Positions 33,950 through 43,775 are shown, numbered from the stretch's first letter. The stretch is DNA of 56,568 nt from Balneolales bacterium (GCA_007134845.1 SLKA01000085.1:1-56568), one strand, 5' to 3'. Translations and numbers: made by a program. The notes: generated by a model from the sequence alone, not told the origin.

Positions 33950-36037
33950 CTACATCGGACGCTGCATCATGCGCTGCTGAGTTCTGAAATCTCTGATGTC
34001 GGCATCAGCTTTAAGGCGATCCACCCACACATTGCCGAATCCTGCATTTTTTTGCTGCTGCAGCTCTTCACGGATCTGACGCCGCTCGGCAGTCGTCATG
34101 GCAGTGACATCGGCCATGGTCCGGTTTTCAACCATCATCACAAATACCGCATTATTGCCAGCGATTGCGGGTGACAAGTCACCTACAGGAAGGGAGAACG
34201 CTGCACCTACGATTTTCGGCTCCCGTCCGGCACCCGGAACGGTTGCAGCATTCAGGCGGATGCGCTCAGCGCTTTGGACCGACTTGCCACTGGTTTCAGC
34301 AAGCTGTTCAAGAGTCACATTACCCTCAATCATCTCGCTTACACGCTGCGTAAGCAGCTCTCTGCGCTTCTTGTCACGAACAAGTGATTCAACCTGCGAA
34401 CGCACCTCGTCGAGCGGTCGTGTTCCCTCCGGAATAACCTCATCCACACGGAAAACAATGAACTGCTCTTCTGTCTCAATTACATCGGATATATCACCTC
34501 TTTTCATGTGCTGAAGTTCATTCAGGATGATTCGGCTCTGTCCGAGACCGGTAATAAATGGAGTACCTTCGGTAGCTATTCCTTCAGATACGGTATACCC
34601 GCTGCGTTCAGCTTCGCTGATAAAACCGTCTGATTCGGCATAGAAATGGAAGTCCTCCGCATCGTTGGCCAGACGCTGGACGGTTTCAAACGGATCGGGT
34701 TCGACATCCTGACTCATATCCGCAAACCGGATATCCCTGCTCGTCCGGTCGGCTATCTGGAACAGGTAGATACCATCGTCACCAGCAAGCGGGCCGATAA
34801 TCGAACCGGTGGAAGCGGAGAAAATGGCATTTGCCAGGTTGGCGGGCTTGTCATCACGTTCAATATACCCGAGTTCTCCGCCCCTTCGAGCCGACTGATT
34901 GTGAGTTGAATAGGCTTCCGCGAGTTTCGAAAATGATTCGCCCTGACGTGCACGGATCAGCAGCTCTTCGGCCTGCTCCCGCCCATCCTCATCATCTGTC
35001 AGACGAATCTGGCGCACTCGCACATATGTCTGATCTGCCGGGCGCTCTTCGAGCAGCCTCACCATATGAACACGATTGTTATAGACATAAGGTTCGCTTA
35101 CGTCATCCAGATCAATCTCGAATGCCCTGAGATGCTCCGGACGCACCTCTGACGGTTTCAGAAAATTTTCAAAATAGTCGGTTTCAGAAAAATTGTCCGA
35201 AAGGAACCGGGCTACATTCTCCGTTTCACGGAACTCATCCCGAAGGCCTGACAGGAAATTGAGTGTCCGGATCGTATCTGCTTCTGTCGGAGCAATGGAG
35301 AAGGTCACATAGGAGAAGCGCCAGGATTTGCTTCTCTGGAACCGGTGCTCGTTGTTCCGGTAGTAGGAACGGATTTCAGAATCGGTCACTTCGATTTCAT
35401 CGGAGGGAATGTCCGAGTAAGGAAAGCGCACATATTGAAAACTGGCACGGCTGTTCTGGCGCTTGTAATGTTCTTCCACTTCAAAATTACTCACACGCAG
35501 CGATGCTTCAATAAACTGATTCAGCTTTTGCTGACGGCGCTGTTCCCGCAGTTGCTGCTCAATCATGATCCAGATCTCCCGGTTTTCAGGTGCTTCGATC
35601 GCATTCTGAAGGGCTACTCTGTCGATGGTTCCATCCTCGCGTGTAAACTGCTGCCGGATAAAGGGATCCGGATTATCTCCGGTCACCATGTCAATCAATT
35701 CGGAATCGGTGACCATGATTCCCATATCCTGCATTTTCTGCTTCAGAATCTTGTCCACAATCAGCTGCTCCCAAGCCATTTCCTCATACTGCGCACGAAT
35801 TTCACTGTCGGGGCTAGCACCCGTCTGCTGGCGATATTGTTCGGTATAGAGATTGATCCGCTGGTTGAATTCTGCCCAGGACACAGGATCCCTGTTCACC
35901 TCTCCCATATTTCTGGGACCTGCCATCATGGCGTCAAAGACCTGTGTATCTGCAAGCACCCACAGCAGTCCGAATGACAGGATAAGAATCCAGATGATAT
36001 ACTTGGTACCGGATCTAAGTTTTTGCATCAAGCCCAT
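33950..36037 (-). CDS. ppiD: Membrane-anchored peptidyl-prolyl isomerase PpiD/SurA type
   Basis: This 695-residue periplasmic folding factor is tethered by one N-terminal membrane helix (about 14-32). It has a SurA_N-like chaperone region ('GEVNRDPVSWAEFNQRI', 'WEQLIVDKILKQKMQDMGI'), a parvulin-type PPIC domain around 335-430 ('VRVRQIRLT', 'GESFSKLAEAYSTHNQSARRG', 'GGELGYIERDD') and a further helical C-terminal part. It is expected to help outer-membrane proteins fold. A promoter-like motif sits about 70 bases upstream. It is followed immediately by ribD, with a 1-base gap. Confidence 0.92.
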   Translation of the reverse strand: MGLMQKLRSGTKYIIWILILSFGLLWVLADTQVFDAMMAGPRNMGEVNRDPVSWAEFNQRINLYTEQYRQQTGASPDSEIRAQYEEMAWEQLIVDKILKQKMQDMGIMVTDSELIDMVTGDNPDPFIRQQFTREDGTIDRVALQNAIEAPENREIWIMIEQQLREQRRQQKLNQFIEASLRVSNFEVEEHYKRQNSRASFQYVRFPYSDIPSDEIEVTDSEIRSYYRNNEHRFQRSKSWRFSYVTFSIAPTEADTIRTLNFLSGLRDEFRETENVARFLSDNFSETDYFENFLKPSEVRPEHLRAFEIDLDDVSEPYVYNNRVHMVRLLEERPADQTYVRVRQIRLTDDEDGREQAEELLIRARQGESFSKLAEAYSTHNQSARRGGELGYIERDDKPANLANAIFSASTGSIIGPLAGDDGIYLFQIADRTSRDIRFADMSQDVEPDPFETVQRLANDAEDFHFYAESDGFISEAERSGYTVSEGIATEGTPFITGLGQSRIILNELQHMKRGDISDVIETEEQFIVFRVDEVIPEGTRPLDEVRSQVESLVRDKKRRELLTQRVSEMIEGNVTLEQLAETSGKSVQSAERIRLNAATVPGAGREPKIVGAAFSLPVGDLSPAIAGNNAVFVMMVENRTMADVTAMTTAERRQIREELQQQKNAGFGNVWVDRLKADADIRDFRTQQRMMQRPM

Positions 36038-36106
36038 AGAAAACCTCGGAGACGTAAAATTATAAAATAAATCTATAAAACGGTTTTAATTTCATTTAAT
36101 AGCTTG

Positions 36107-36137
36107 GAAAGATACGGCTATTGCTGCGATTTACAAA
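36107..36137 (-). promoter_or_regulatory. Candidate promoter of ppiD
   Basis: On the minus strand TTTG (36134-36137), 19 bases, then TATCTTTC (36107-36114) matches the Bacteroidota -33/-7 pattern at all but the last base. A start near 36100 would leave a leader of about 63 bases before ppiD. Confidence 0.45.
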
Positions 36138-36229
36138 GCTATAAAGCTATTATTTGGTATAACGACAGCACCCATAATTTGGTGCGAAAGAGATACCGGA
36201 TAATTCTAAAGCCATTTGTGTCCGGTTGT

Positions 36230-37174
36230 TTAAAAAATTTCTATCAGACGCATATGCTTGAGGAAATGCCCCGGCTCATCCTCCATCTTGCGGGAAATAT
36301 TTTTGAGGTTTACGGCAAGGCTATCAAGATTTTCATAGAGTGATGGATCCTGGATAAGCCGGCCGAGCGTTCCCTCGCCACTGTTGATTTGCTGCATCAT
36401 CACATGGAGCTCTGAACTCACCCCGCCCAGCTCACGGGAAATCACACCAAGTTCCTGGCTGGTAGTTTCCAGGTTCTCAAGAATATCATCCAGCTGCGAC
36501 TGTCTGCCAGTACTCAGGGTGTCCAGGTTTTGCATGATATGCTTCAGGCTGATAATCGATTCCTCAAGGTCCGCACTCCGCTCCTGAAGCAGTCTGTCGA
36601 TCTGCCGCGATGAGCTGCTGAGTGTTGCGATCGTCCCGCGCAGATCTTCCTTGCCGCCATCCTTGAGAATCTCATCGATCTGACTCAGAACATCCGCAAG
36701 ATTTCCGGTTGATCTTTGAATGTCGGGCTTCACATCTTCAGCAAAACTTTGCAGCTCTGCAAACGCCCCATGGTCATAGACCCCCTCGATATATCCGCCG
36801 TCCGGCAGCATCTCATCCTGCCCTGAGTGGTGAATTCTGACCCGTTTTCCGCCAATCAGGTCAGCCGATTCAATATAGGCTCGTGATCCGACCGGAATTC
36901 CTTCGGTATAAGACAGGTTGAGGACAACCCGAACACTGTCCGGTCCGGCCAGCTCAACCCGGTTGACAGAGCCGATTTTCACGCCGGACAAGTAAACAGA
37001 TGTTCCAACACTGATGCCGTCCACACGGTCAAAAACGGTATAGAGCTGAAGGCTTGGACGGAAAATGGGGACATCCTGCATCAGGCGAAAGCCAATGATG
37101 GCTATCAGTAAGGCAATCACGATGGTCAGTCCAATTTTTATTTCATTCTGAATCTTTTTCAAACCGGGCTCCAC
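36230..37174 (-). CDS. mlaD: MlaD-type MCE-domain lipid transport protein
   Basis: This 314-residue periplasmic substrate-binding component of an MlaFED-type system moves phospholipid between the inner and outer membranes. One N-terminal membrane helix (about 13-32) is followed by an MCE domain (about 40-118, 'YTVFDRVDGISVGTSVYLSG', 'VNRVEL', 'IGGKRV') and a long helical tail (about 130-300) with heptad-like repeats. It lies 5 bases downstream of mlaF. Such MCE proteins form hexamers. No mlaB or mlaC homologue is next to it. Confidence 0.93.
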   Translation of the reverse strand: MEPGLKKIQNEIKIGLTIVIALLIAIIGFRLMQDVPIFRPSLQLYTVFDRVDGISVGTSVYLSGVKIGSVNRVELAGPDSVRVVLNLSYTEGIPVGSRAYIESADLIGGKRVRIHHSGQDEMLPDGGYIEGVYDHGAFAELQSFAEDVKPDIQRSTGNLADVLSQIDEILKDGGKEDLRGTIATLSSSSRQIDRLLQERSADLEESIISLKHIMQNLDTLSTGRQSQLDDILENLETTSQELGVISRELGGVSSELHVMMQQINSGEGTLGRLIQDPSLYENLDSLAVNLKNISRKMEDEPGHFLKHMRLIEIF

Positions 37175-37179
37175 ATAGT

Positions 37180-37914
37180 TTAGATGGTGTATTCACTGGC
37201 TATAATGAAGGAATGCAATGCTTTGTGGTCACTTTTCCGCATTTCGTCAACCGTGCCGTACCAGCTCAGTTTCTGCTGATCCAGAAACGCAACTTTGTCC
37301 GCAACACGGAGCACGCTGTGCATGTCGTGCGTGATCACAATAGAAGTAATATCAAGGGTATCCGCCATACTGATGATCAGGTCATTGATTTCGTCCGACG
37401 TCTGCGGGTCAAGACCGGACGTCGGCTCATCGTATAAAAGATAATCGGGTTTCATCACAATTGCGCGTGCAAGTCCCACCCGCTTCCTCATGCCGCCCGA
37501 CAATTCAGCCGGTGTCTTTGTTCCGATATCGGCAAGATTTACAAGTTCCAGTGATTCCATAACCCGCTCATTGATTTCATCCTCGTTGAAATCACTGAAG
37601 AAGCGGAGAGGAAATGCCACATTTTCGTAGGCAGTAATGGAATCGAACAGGGCGGCACCCTGAAAGAGTACACCGAAACGCTGGCGAAGTCTGCGCAGCT
37701 TTGCATACCGGATCTCAAATATATTCAGCCCGTCGATCAAAACTTCACCGGCATCCGGATAAAGAAGCACATTAAGGTGCTTCATCAGAACAGATTTACC
37801 GGATCCCGATTTGCCGATTACCGCAAGTGTCTCGCCGTCGTCAATTGTAAGACTGACATTCTCCCAGACGAGGTTGGCGCCAAAACTTTTCGTTAGATTA
37901 TTGATTTCTATCAT
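37180..37914 (-). CDS. mlaF: ABC ATPase of the Mla lipid transporter
   Basis: This 244-residue ATPase drives the MlaE permease. It has Walker A 'GKSGSGKS' near 36-43, a Q-loop in 'FGVLFQGAALFDS', signature 'LSGGMRKRVGLARA', Walker B 'YLLYDEPTSGLDP' and the switch His in 'ITHDMHS'. The 'GMRKR' signature variant and 'YENVAFPLR' are typical of MlaF. The start was set at ATG 37912-37914 (MIEINNLTKSFG), 10 bases after the mlaE stop; the longer in-frame reading enters mlaE. Confidence 0.95.
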   Translation of the reverse strand: MIEINNLTKSFGANLVWENVSLTIDDGETLAVIGKSGSGKSVLMKHLNVLLYPDAGEVLIDGLNIFEIRYAKLRRLRQRFGVLFQGAALFDSITAYENVAFPLRFFSDFNEDEINERVMESLELVNLADIGTKTPAELSGGMRKRVGLARAIVMKPDYLLYDEPTSGLDPQTSDEINDLIISMADTLDITSIVITHDMHSVLRVADKVAFLDQQKLSWYGTVDEMRKSDHKALHSFIIASEYTI

Positions 37915-37924
37915 GATACAACGG

Positions 37925-38662
37925 CTAAAGAAGCAAAAAGGCGAGGACAAAGTCCGCCACCAGAATGTAGATACAGCTCAGGACGGCAGCCTGGGTCGTT
38001 GCCTGACCCACTCCCTCTGCTCCTCCGGTGGCAAAGTAGCCCTTGTAGCAGGAGATGGAGGTGATAATGTACCCGAAAACGAATGATTTAATGACACCGA
38101 AACTCACATCCGCCGGCGAAAACACCTGACGTGCACCGAGCATGAAATCGGCCACAGGCACCGCTCCGGTCATGTAGCCCGAGAGCAGACCGCCTGACAT
38201 TCCGGCGACCGCGGCAGCCACATAGATGACCGGAAACATGAATATCCCGGCCAGGACTCGCGGCATGACCAGAAATGTTACGGAGTTGAACCCCATTGAT
38301 TCAAGCGCATCGATCTGTTCACTCACTGCCATGGTGCCCAGCTCGGTGGCAATACGGGCGCCCACTCGTCCGGCCAGCACCAGGGCGCTGATCACCGCAG
38401 CCAGTTCTATCAGCAGAGACTGGGAGACTATGGATCCGATCGTTTCCGGTGGAATAAAACCGGCCACAAGCTGGTAGGATGTCTGGATCGTCATCACCGC
38501 ACCGGTGAAAAATCCAGCCAGGATAATTATCGGAAGCGAATCATAGCCGGTTTTGACCATCTCAATGATGATATTCTTCCAGTACATGCCGAATTCCGTG
38601 GAAGACCGGATAGCTTCGTAAATCAGCCTGCAATAGCGTCCGACATCAACAAATAATTGCAT
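37925..38662 (-). CDS. mlaE: Permease of the Mla lipid transporter
   Basis: This 245-residue inner-membrane protein has about five or six helices and forms the lipid path with MlaF and MlaD. Family features include 'LPIIILAGFFTGAVMTIQ', 'LVLAGRVGARIATELGTM' (the conserved R-GAR-A-ELG signature), 'EQIDALESMG' and 'GYITSISCYKGY'-like text near the end. It is the first gene of mlaE-mlaF-mlaD and is divergent from porQ with a 138-base gap that must hold both promoters. Confidence 0.95.
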   Translation of the reverse strand: MQLFVDVGRYCRLIYEAIRSSTEFGMYWKNIIIEMVKTGYDSLPIIILAGFFTGAVMTIQTSYQLVAGFIPPETIGSIVSQSLLIELAAVISALVLAGRVGARIATELGTMAVSEQIDALESMGFNSVTFLVMPRVLAGIFMFPVIYVAAAVAGMSGGLLSGYMTGAVPVADFMLGARQVFSPADVSFGVIKSFVFGYIITSISCYKGYFATGGAEGVGQATTQAAVLSCIYILVADFVLAFLLL

Positions 38663-38800
38663 GAAATAGCCGTTGTTTAGGAAATCCGAATTGCTAATTT
38701 ATTACTCCTGGGAAATACAACGCAAAATAAAGAACAAAAAGTTATGAGTATTCTGATATTTTGCAACGGTAAGTTAATGAAATAATCCTTCAATTTGGCT

Positions 38801-39793
38801 GTGAAATCACATATCCTTGCAGGCCTGCTTTTCGCGACCGGCCTCGTCGGCCTTACTGCTGGCGAATCGTCCGCCCGGAACGGCAACGAAACGGTCTTCG
38901 GTTTCCTGAATATGCCCGGATCGGCGCGAACCGCTGCTCTGGGGGGTAATCATATCTCATTGAATCGTGGTGGAACCGCAAACTTTGAGGTTAACCCGGC
39001 TTATCTGAATAAAGATAATCACAAAGAACTTTCACTGTCATACCTGAATCATTTTTCGGACATCTATCTTGGTTCTGCGGGCTTGGCCTGGCATCTGGAG
39101 GATATCGGTACGGTTGCCACCGGTATTCGTTTTCTGAATTACGGCGATTTCACACGAACCGACAGCGACGGACAGGCGCAGGGTTCGTTCAATGCCTACG
39201 ACTTCTCCTGGAGTACCGCTTATTCACGAACATTATTCCCGAACCTTTATGCCGGCATCGGCGGGCAATTCATTATCAGCAGTTACGAAGAATACCGGTC
39301 TTCCGCTTTTGCCCTGTTCGGCGGCATGTACTACAGCTTCAACAATGATCACACGCACGTTGGAGTATCATTTCGGAATTTCGGAGTGCAGATCACACAA
39401 TTTGACGATACACGTGAGGATCTTCCTTTTTCCCTCATGGCCGGCATCACTCATCGCCTGCAGCATCTGCCGCTTCGTTTCAACCTGACCCTACACTCCC
39501 TGGACCAATGGAATCTGCCTGTCTTCGATGACGAATCGGATCCCGGTTTTTCCGACAACCTGTTCCGACGCATGAGGTTTGGCACAGAGTTCCTGTTTTC
39601 AGATAACTTTCATCTTCGCCTGGGTTATGACCATCTTCAAGGCCAGGAACTGAAAACCGATCGCAGGATAGACCTTTCCGGAGCATCCATCGGGCTGGGC
39701 ATCGTGATCCGGGACATCCATTTTGATATCAGCCGCACATCCTACAGCGAAACAGGTGGGCTCATTCAGCTCAATGTGAGCACCCGTTTGTGA
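38801..39793 (+). CDS. porQ: Type IX secretion protein PorQ-like
   Basis: This 330-residue outer-membrane barrel protein of the FadL-like PorV/PorQ family has a signal peptide (about 1-20). Its mature start 'VFGFLNMPGSARTAALGGNHIS' is the PorQ hallmark, with key elements 'SARTAALGG' and 'NPAYL'. PorQ belongs to the type IX secretion attachment complex that places cargo on the cell surface. Start is taken as GTG 38801 (a TTG lies two codons upstream). PorX at 54022 fits the presence of this system, but no other structural T9SS gene is in the window. Confidence 0.8.
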   Translation: MKSHILAGLLFATGLVGLTAGESSARNGNETVFGFLNMPGSARTAALGGNHISLNRGGTANFEVNPAYLNKDNHKELSLSYLNHFSDIYLGSAGLAWHLEDIGTVATGIRFLNYGDFTRTDSDGQAQGSFNAYDFSWSTAYSRTLFPNLYAGIGGQFIISSYEEYRSSAFALFGGMYYSFNNDHTHVGVSFRNFGVQITQFDDTREDLPFSLMAGITHRLQHLPLRFNLTLHSLDQWNLPVFDDESDPGFSDNLFRRMRFGTEFLFSDNFHLRLGYDHLQGQELKTDRRIDLSGASIGLGIVIRDIHFDISRTSYSETGGLIQLNVSTRL

Positions 39794-40022
39794 TCGTGAC
39801 CGGCACAATCTTTGCATAGGATCACAAAATTATTCCCGAATGGAGGCATGCATCGATTTGCACCTCATTGTGCAGAAGAATAAATGCGTTGAAGAAAAAA
39901 TGCGCCGGATAAGGTGCAGACGATAATATCTGCCGGAGTTCATTGCCTATTTTGCTATATTCATCGTGCACGGAATCCCTTATTTCACAGGATTCTTTAC
40001 GTTATGGACTAATAGATAACCG

Positions 40023-41195
40023 ATGATTCGATATCTGACTGCCGGTGAATCGCACGGACCGGAACTGATTGGCATTGTCGAGGGTCTTCCCGCCGGAATC
40101 CCTCTCTCCGAAGAGGCCATTGCAAAACAGCTGGCCCGCAGACAAGAAGGATATGGGCGCGGCGGACGCATGGCTTTCGAAAAGGACACCGCTGGAATCG
40201 TTTCCGGCGTCCGTTTTGGCAAAACCATGGGCCATCCTGTCGCACTGAAGATGGTAAACAGGGCCTATGAAAAAGATGCTGACAACTGGCCCAGGGTTAT
40301 GTCCGCCAAGCCGGTTAGTGACAGCATCCCGAAAATAACGGTGCCGCGTCCCGGCCACGCAGACCTGGTCGGGGTTCAGAAATTCCGTTTTGATGACATC
40401 CGCCCGGTAATCGAACGCTCCAGCGCCCGGGAGACCGCTATGAGAGTGGCTTGTTGTGCCACGGCAAGGGAGTTTTTACGGCACTTCAAGATTGAGATTG
40501 GCGGTCACGTCATACAAATCGGAGAACAGGGCTACTCATCATGGGAATCCACCCGGGAGACTGCCGACCCGCTGTTATCCAATGGAGCAGAACACCTTGC
40601 CGATACCGCTGACGGATCAGAAGTCCGCTGTCTCGATGCCAGCCTGACCGGCCACATGGTGGATGAAATCAAGAAAAGAAGAAAAGAAGGCAGCTCCCTG
40701 GGCGGGATCTACGAAATTATCGTAACCGGCCTTCCGGCAGGACTCGGAACATATGTACATTGGGACCGAAAGCTTGAGGGTCTGCTGGCACAGGCAATCA
40801 TGAGCATTCAGGCAATGAAAGGTGTGGAAATCGGACTTGGTTTTGAGGCCGGAAAACGGCACGGTCATCAGGTGCACGACGAAATTACCTGGGAGTCGAA
40901 CCGCTTCGGCCGATCGACCAATCGTGCCGGCGGACTCGAGGGTGGTGTGACTACCGGCATGCCGCTGATTATCCGGGGTGTCATGAAACCGATCCCGACC
41001 ATGCTCAAGCCCCTTCAAACCGTCGATATCATTACAAAAAAGGCCCAGGACACACGCTACGAGCGGTCGGATGTGTGCGCGCTCCCCAGAGCAATGGTCG
41101 TAGCCGAAAATGTAATTGCCCCTGTAATTGCCAATGCATTCCTTGAAAAATATGGCGGCGACTCCATCGCTGAAATCGCCGGACGTTACCCGTAG
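40023..41195 (+). CDS. aroC: Chorismate synthase
   Basis: This enzyme converts 5-enolpyruvylshikimate 3-phosphate to chorismate with reduced FMN, the last shared step to aromatic amino acids and folate. The 390-residue protein shows 'TAGESHGPELIGIVEGLPAG', 'RRQEGYGRGGRM', 'PRPGHADL', 'RSSARETAMRVA' and 'RSDVCALPRAMVVAE'. Its length is close to the longer Gram-positive/Thermotoga class and not the 350-residue proteobacterial class. The 229-base upstream gap contains no recognisable gene. Confidence 0.97.
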   Translation: MIRYLTAGESHGPELIGIVEGLPAGIPLSEEAIAKQLARRQEGYGRGGRMAFEKDTAGIVSGVRFGKTMGHPVALKMVNRAYEKDADNWPRVMSAKPVSDSIPKITVPRPGHADLVGVQKFRFDDIRPVIERSSARETAMRVACCATAREFLRHFKIEIGGHVIQIGEQGYSSWESTRETADPLLSNGAEHLADTADGSEVRCLDASLTGHMVDEIKKRRKEGSSLGGIYEIIVTGLPAGLGTYVHWDRKLEGLLAQAIMSIQAMKGVEIGLGFEAGKRHGHQVHDEITWESNRFGRSTNRAGGLEGGVTTGMPLIIRGVMKPIPTMLKPLQTVDIITKKAQDTRYERSDVCALPRAMVVAENVIAPVIANAFLEKYGGDSIAEIAGRYP

Positions 41196-41335
41196 ACACA
41201 ATGAATCGCAGCATAGAGCACATTGGATAGCGTGCACAGAGTAAAATTAATCATTCCTTCCATGCGTTAGGCCATACGTTTGGCACCGCATCGGCGTTAG
41301 GATGAGAAGTTAAGATGAAAACACGAAAACAGATT

Positions 41336-41361
41336 CATGAATGAAAGCCATGAATGAAAGC
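41336..41361. repeat. 13-base perfect tandem duplication over a start codon
   Basis: CATGAATGAAAGC occurs twice back to back and spans the translation start of the TPR gene. Each unit holds two ATGs. Because 13 is not a multiple of three, the copies are read in different frames. Confidence 0.97.
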
Positions 41362-41676
41362 AGGGTACAAAAGCTTAAAGAATTTCTGGATGCAGATCCG
41401 GATGACAGTTTTTCCCGGTTTGCTTTGGCTCTGGAACATCTGAAAATCGGAGACAGCGATACCGCACTTAAACATTTTGAGTATATCCGGGATCATGATC
41501 CGGAGTATGTGGGCGTCTATTACCACCTTGGAAAACTTTATGAGTTGATCGGCATTCCCAAAAATGCATTGAAAACATTTACCACCGGCATAACGGCCGC
41601 CCGAAAAATGCATGATCACCATGCCGCCTCCGAACTTGAACAGGCACTCGATGAACTTGAAACTGACGAAGCGTAA
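41341..41676 (+). CDS. Small tetratricopeptide-repeat protein
   Basis: This 111-residue soluble helical protein has about two TPR units: 'DSFSRFALALEHLKIGDSDTAL' and 'VGVYYHLGKLYELIGIPKNAL', the second with canonical Gly/Tyr/Leu positions. It is probably a protein-binding adaptor; the partner is unknown. ATG at 41341 or 41350 could initiate, and the region carries a 13-base duplication. It is followed after 10 bases by the LysM/RlpA gene, suggesting one transcript and possibly an envelope role. Confidence 0.82.
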   Translation: MKAMNESRVQKLKEFLDADPDDSFSRFALALEHLKIGDSDTALKHFEYIRDHDPEYVGVYYHLGKLYELIGIPKNALKTFTTGITAARKMHDHHAASELEQALDELETDEA

Positions 41677-41686
41677 ATCACCTGAT

Positions 41687-42961
41687 ATGCGAACATTTCT
41701 ATTCCTATTCTGCATTCTGCTTATCTCTTGGCCGGCACTGGCTGCCGACAGGCCAACCCACACTGTGCGCCAGGGACAAACCCTTTTCAGCATTTCCAGA
41801 CAATACGATGTCACCGTAGAGCAGCTTCGGACATGGAACGACCTGCCCGACAATGTCATCCGGGTGGGACAGGAGCTGATTGTGGGCACTGCCGGAACAC
41901 GGCCGGTGACGGAAGAACCCGATACCAGTCCCCGCCATGATTCACGGCCCGATTCCCGCACCGACTCAGGAACGATCTCACACACGGTCGAGCCCGGCCA
42001 GACCCTGTTCCGCATATCGCAGATATATGATGTGACCGTCGATGAGATCAAGCAGTGGAACAATCTGCGTGATAATATCATCTCTATCGGACAAGAGCTT
42101 GAAATCCGGAAGCAAGCCGTATCAGATCGTGCACGTCCGGTTGTACCACGGGATGAGTCGCCGGTGGTTGCGGATCGGCCTGATGAAACCGATCCGCCCG
42201 AACGACCTGCCGATACGACGGACCGGCAACAGCCCGCCCCTGCTGCTGATGACGGATTCGGCGAACCCGATGCTCCTGCCTACTACGAAGTGCGGCCGGG
42301 CGATTCCCTCTTTCGGATTGCTTCCCAGTTCAACATGAGTGTTCAGGAATTGATGGATTACAACAATCTCGATAGTTCGACAATCCACGTCGGACAGCAG
42401 CTGCGCATTCGCAGCCGGCCAGCCGCCCCGCCTTCCGTCGCGGCTGAGTGGGACATGGAAAGCACCGCACAGGGTCGATTTATGACACATACCATCAGCG
42501 AAGGAGACTCACTGCATCAACTTCTGCAGCATCACCATATGGATATGGAGGAGTTTCGCGCCCTGAATCCGGGTGTATCCGTATCAGACCTGCGCCAGGG
42601 CGATGAAATCACGCTTATTCTTGCCGCAACCACAACACGCCGCAATCCCTATCGCACCGGATCACGGGTGAATAACGGTTCACAGATTGCAGTCACCCGA
42701 TATCCCGATGACAGGCACCGCAAGACCACAACAAGCGGTGATCTTTATAACCCGGAGGCACTGACAGCAGCTCATCCGAGTCTATCGCTCGGAACGGTGG
42801 TCTACATCGAAAATCCGGAGAACGGCCGCGGGGTATTCGTCCATGTTAATGACCGAACCCCGGAAAACCGGCTCATGCTCTCCGATGCTGCATTCCGTTC
42901 TTTGGGCTATTACAATGCATCCCGCCTGATTGCCAAAGTTCATGAGGTAAATGATAATTAA
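41687..42961 (+). CDS. LysM-repeat protein with RlpA-like double-psi barrel
   Basis: This 424-residue exported protein has a signal peptide (about 1-18), four LysM modules and a C-terminal RlpA-like domain. LysM units start at 'HTVRQGQTLFSIS', 'HTVEPGQTLFRIS', 'YEVRPGDSLFRIA' and a divergent 'HTISEGDSLHQLL', separated by Pro/Asp-rich linkers. The last 90 residues contain 'GDLYNPEALTAAHPSLSLGT', 'VHVNDR' and 'LSDAAFRSLG', as in RlpA, which binds or cleaves naked glycan strands at septa. It is likely a peptidoglycan-bound cell-wall protein. The upstream in-frame extension overlaps the TPR gene and was rejected in favour of MRTFLFLF. Confidence 0.9.
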   Translation: MRTFLFLFCILLISWPALAADRPTHTVRQGQTLFSISRQYDVTVEQLRTWNDLPDNVIRVGQELIVGTAGTRPVTEEPDTSPRHDSRPDSRTDSGTISHTVEPGQTLFRISQIYDVTVDEIKQWNNLRDNIISIGQELEIRKQAVSDRARPVVPRDESPVVADRPDETDPPERPADTTDRQQPAPAADDGFGEPDAPAYYEVRPGDSLFRIASQFNMSVQELMDYNNLDSSTIHVGQQLRIRSRPAAPPSVAAEWDMESTAQGRFMTHTISEGDSLHQLLQHHHMDMEEFRALNPGVSVSDLRQGDEITLILAATTTRRNPYRTGSRVNNGSQIAVTRYPDDRHRKTTTSGDLYNPEALTAAHPSLSLGTVVYIENPENGRGVFVHVNDRTPENRLMLSDAAFRSLGYYNASRLIAKVHEVNDN

Positions 42962-42966
42962 TTTTA

Positions 42967-42982
42967 AATAATTTAAATTATT
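42967..42982. promoter_or_regulatory. Perfect AT palindrome after the LysM gene
   Basis: AATAATTTAAATTATT is a perfect 16-base palindrome 5 bases after the stop codon. It may be part of a terminator or a protein site, or chance in AT-rich DNA. Confidence 0.3.
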
Positions 42983-43137
42983 GGCCACTATTTCTTACAT
43001 TAAATCTGTATCAGTGTGAGGATGTAAGTACGAAGCAGCCATATACTTGACACGACAGAAAAACTCATGCAATTTTACACTGTACCCGACTCCTCGCACG
43101 GGGACTACCTGTGATTTAATCAAACGATTGATTTTTG

Positions 43138-43716
43138 ATGGAAGGAATGACAAGAGAAGAGCTGCAGAAACAGGAAGATTTCAATGACGAGATTCTTCCT
43201 CACCTCGATGCACTCTTCAATTTTGCATTAAAACTTACAGCCAATACGGACGATGCCGAGGATCTGGTTCAGGACACCATTGTAAAGGCATTCCGGTTTT
43301 TCAGCAGCTATGAGAAAGGTACGAATGCAAAAGGATGGCTTTTTCGGATTCTGAAAAACTCATACATCAATAATTACAGAAAAACCTCCAAACAGCCTCA
43401 AAAAGTGGACTACGACGAAATCGAGCCCTTTTATGAGAGTATAAGGAGCGAGCAGTCAAATACCACCGACATGGAAGCAAACATGTACGGTGAGATGATG
43501 GACGATGATGTCACGGCAGCTCTTGCAAGCCTGCCTGAAGATTTCCGGACAGTTGTGCTTTTATGTGACATTGAAGGGTTTTCCTACGAGGAAATCGCTA
43601 ATATGCTGGATGTCCCCATTGGAACCATTCGCTCAAGGCTGCACCGCGGCAGGAACCTTCTCAAGGTTGAGCTGATGGAATATGCTACCCGCCGCGGCTA
43701 TAATGATGATGAGTAA
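43138..43716 (+). CDS. ECF-type RNA polymerase sigma factor
   Basis: This 192-residue sigma-70 family factor redirects RNA polymerase to a specific promoter set. It has region 2 ('ALKLTANTDDAEDLVQDTIVKAFRFF', of which 'DAEDLVQDT' is the core), 'NAKGWLFRILKNSYIN', a variable acidic linker, and region 4 ('LPEDFRTVVLLCDIEGFSYEEIA' and 'GTIRSRLHRGR'). Start ATG 43138 is preceded in frame by TTG. No anti-sigma factor follows; the next gene is a convergent histidine kinase. In other Bacteroidota an ECF factor (SigP) works with PorX, but equivalence here is not shown. Confidence 0.93.
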   Translation: MEGMTREELQKQEDFNDEILPHLDALFNFALKLTANTDDAEDLVQDTIVKAFRFFSSYEKGTNAKGWLFRILKNSYINNYRKTSKQPQKVDYDEIEPFYESIRSEQSNTTDMEANMYGEMMDDDVTAALASLPEDFRTVVLLCDIEGFSYEEIANMLDVPIGTIRSRLHRGRNLLKVELMEYATRRGYNDDE

Positions 43717-43775
43717 TAACGCCTCACACCTGTCGGCCGCAGCCCCGTCATCTTCACTCTGATCCTATCGCTTGC

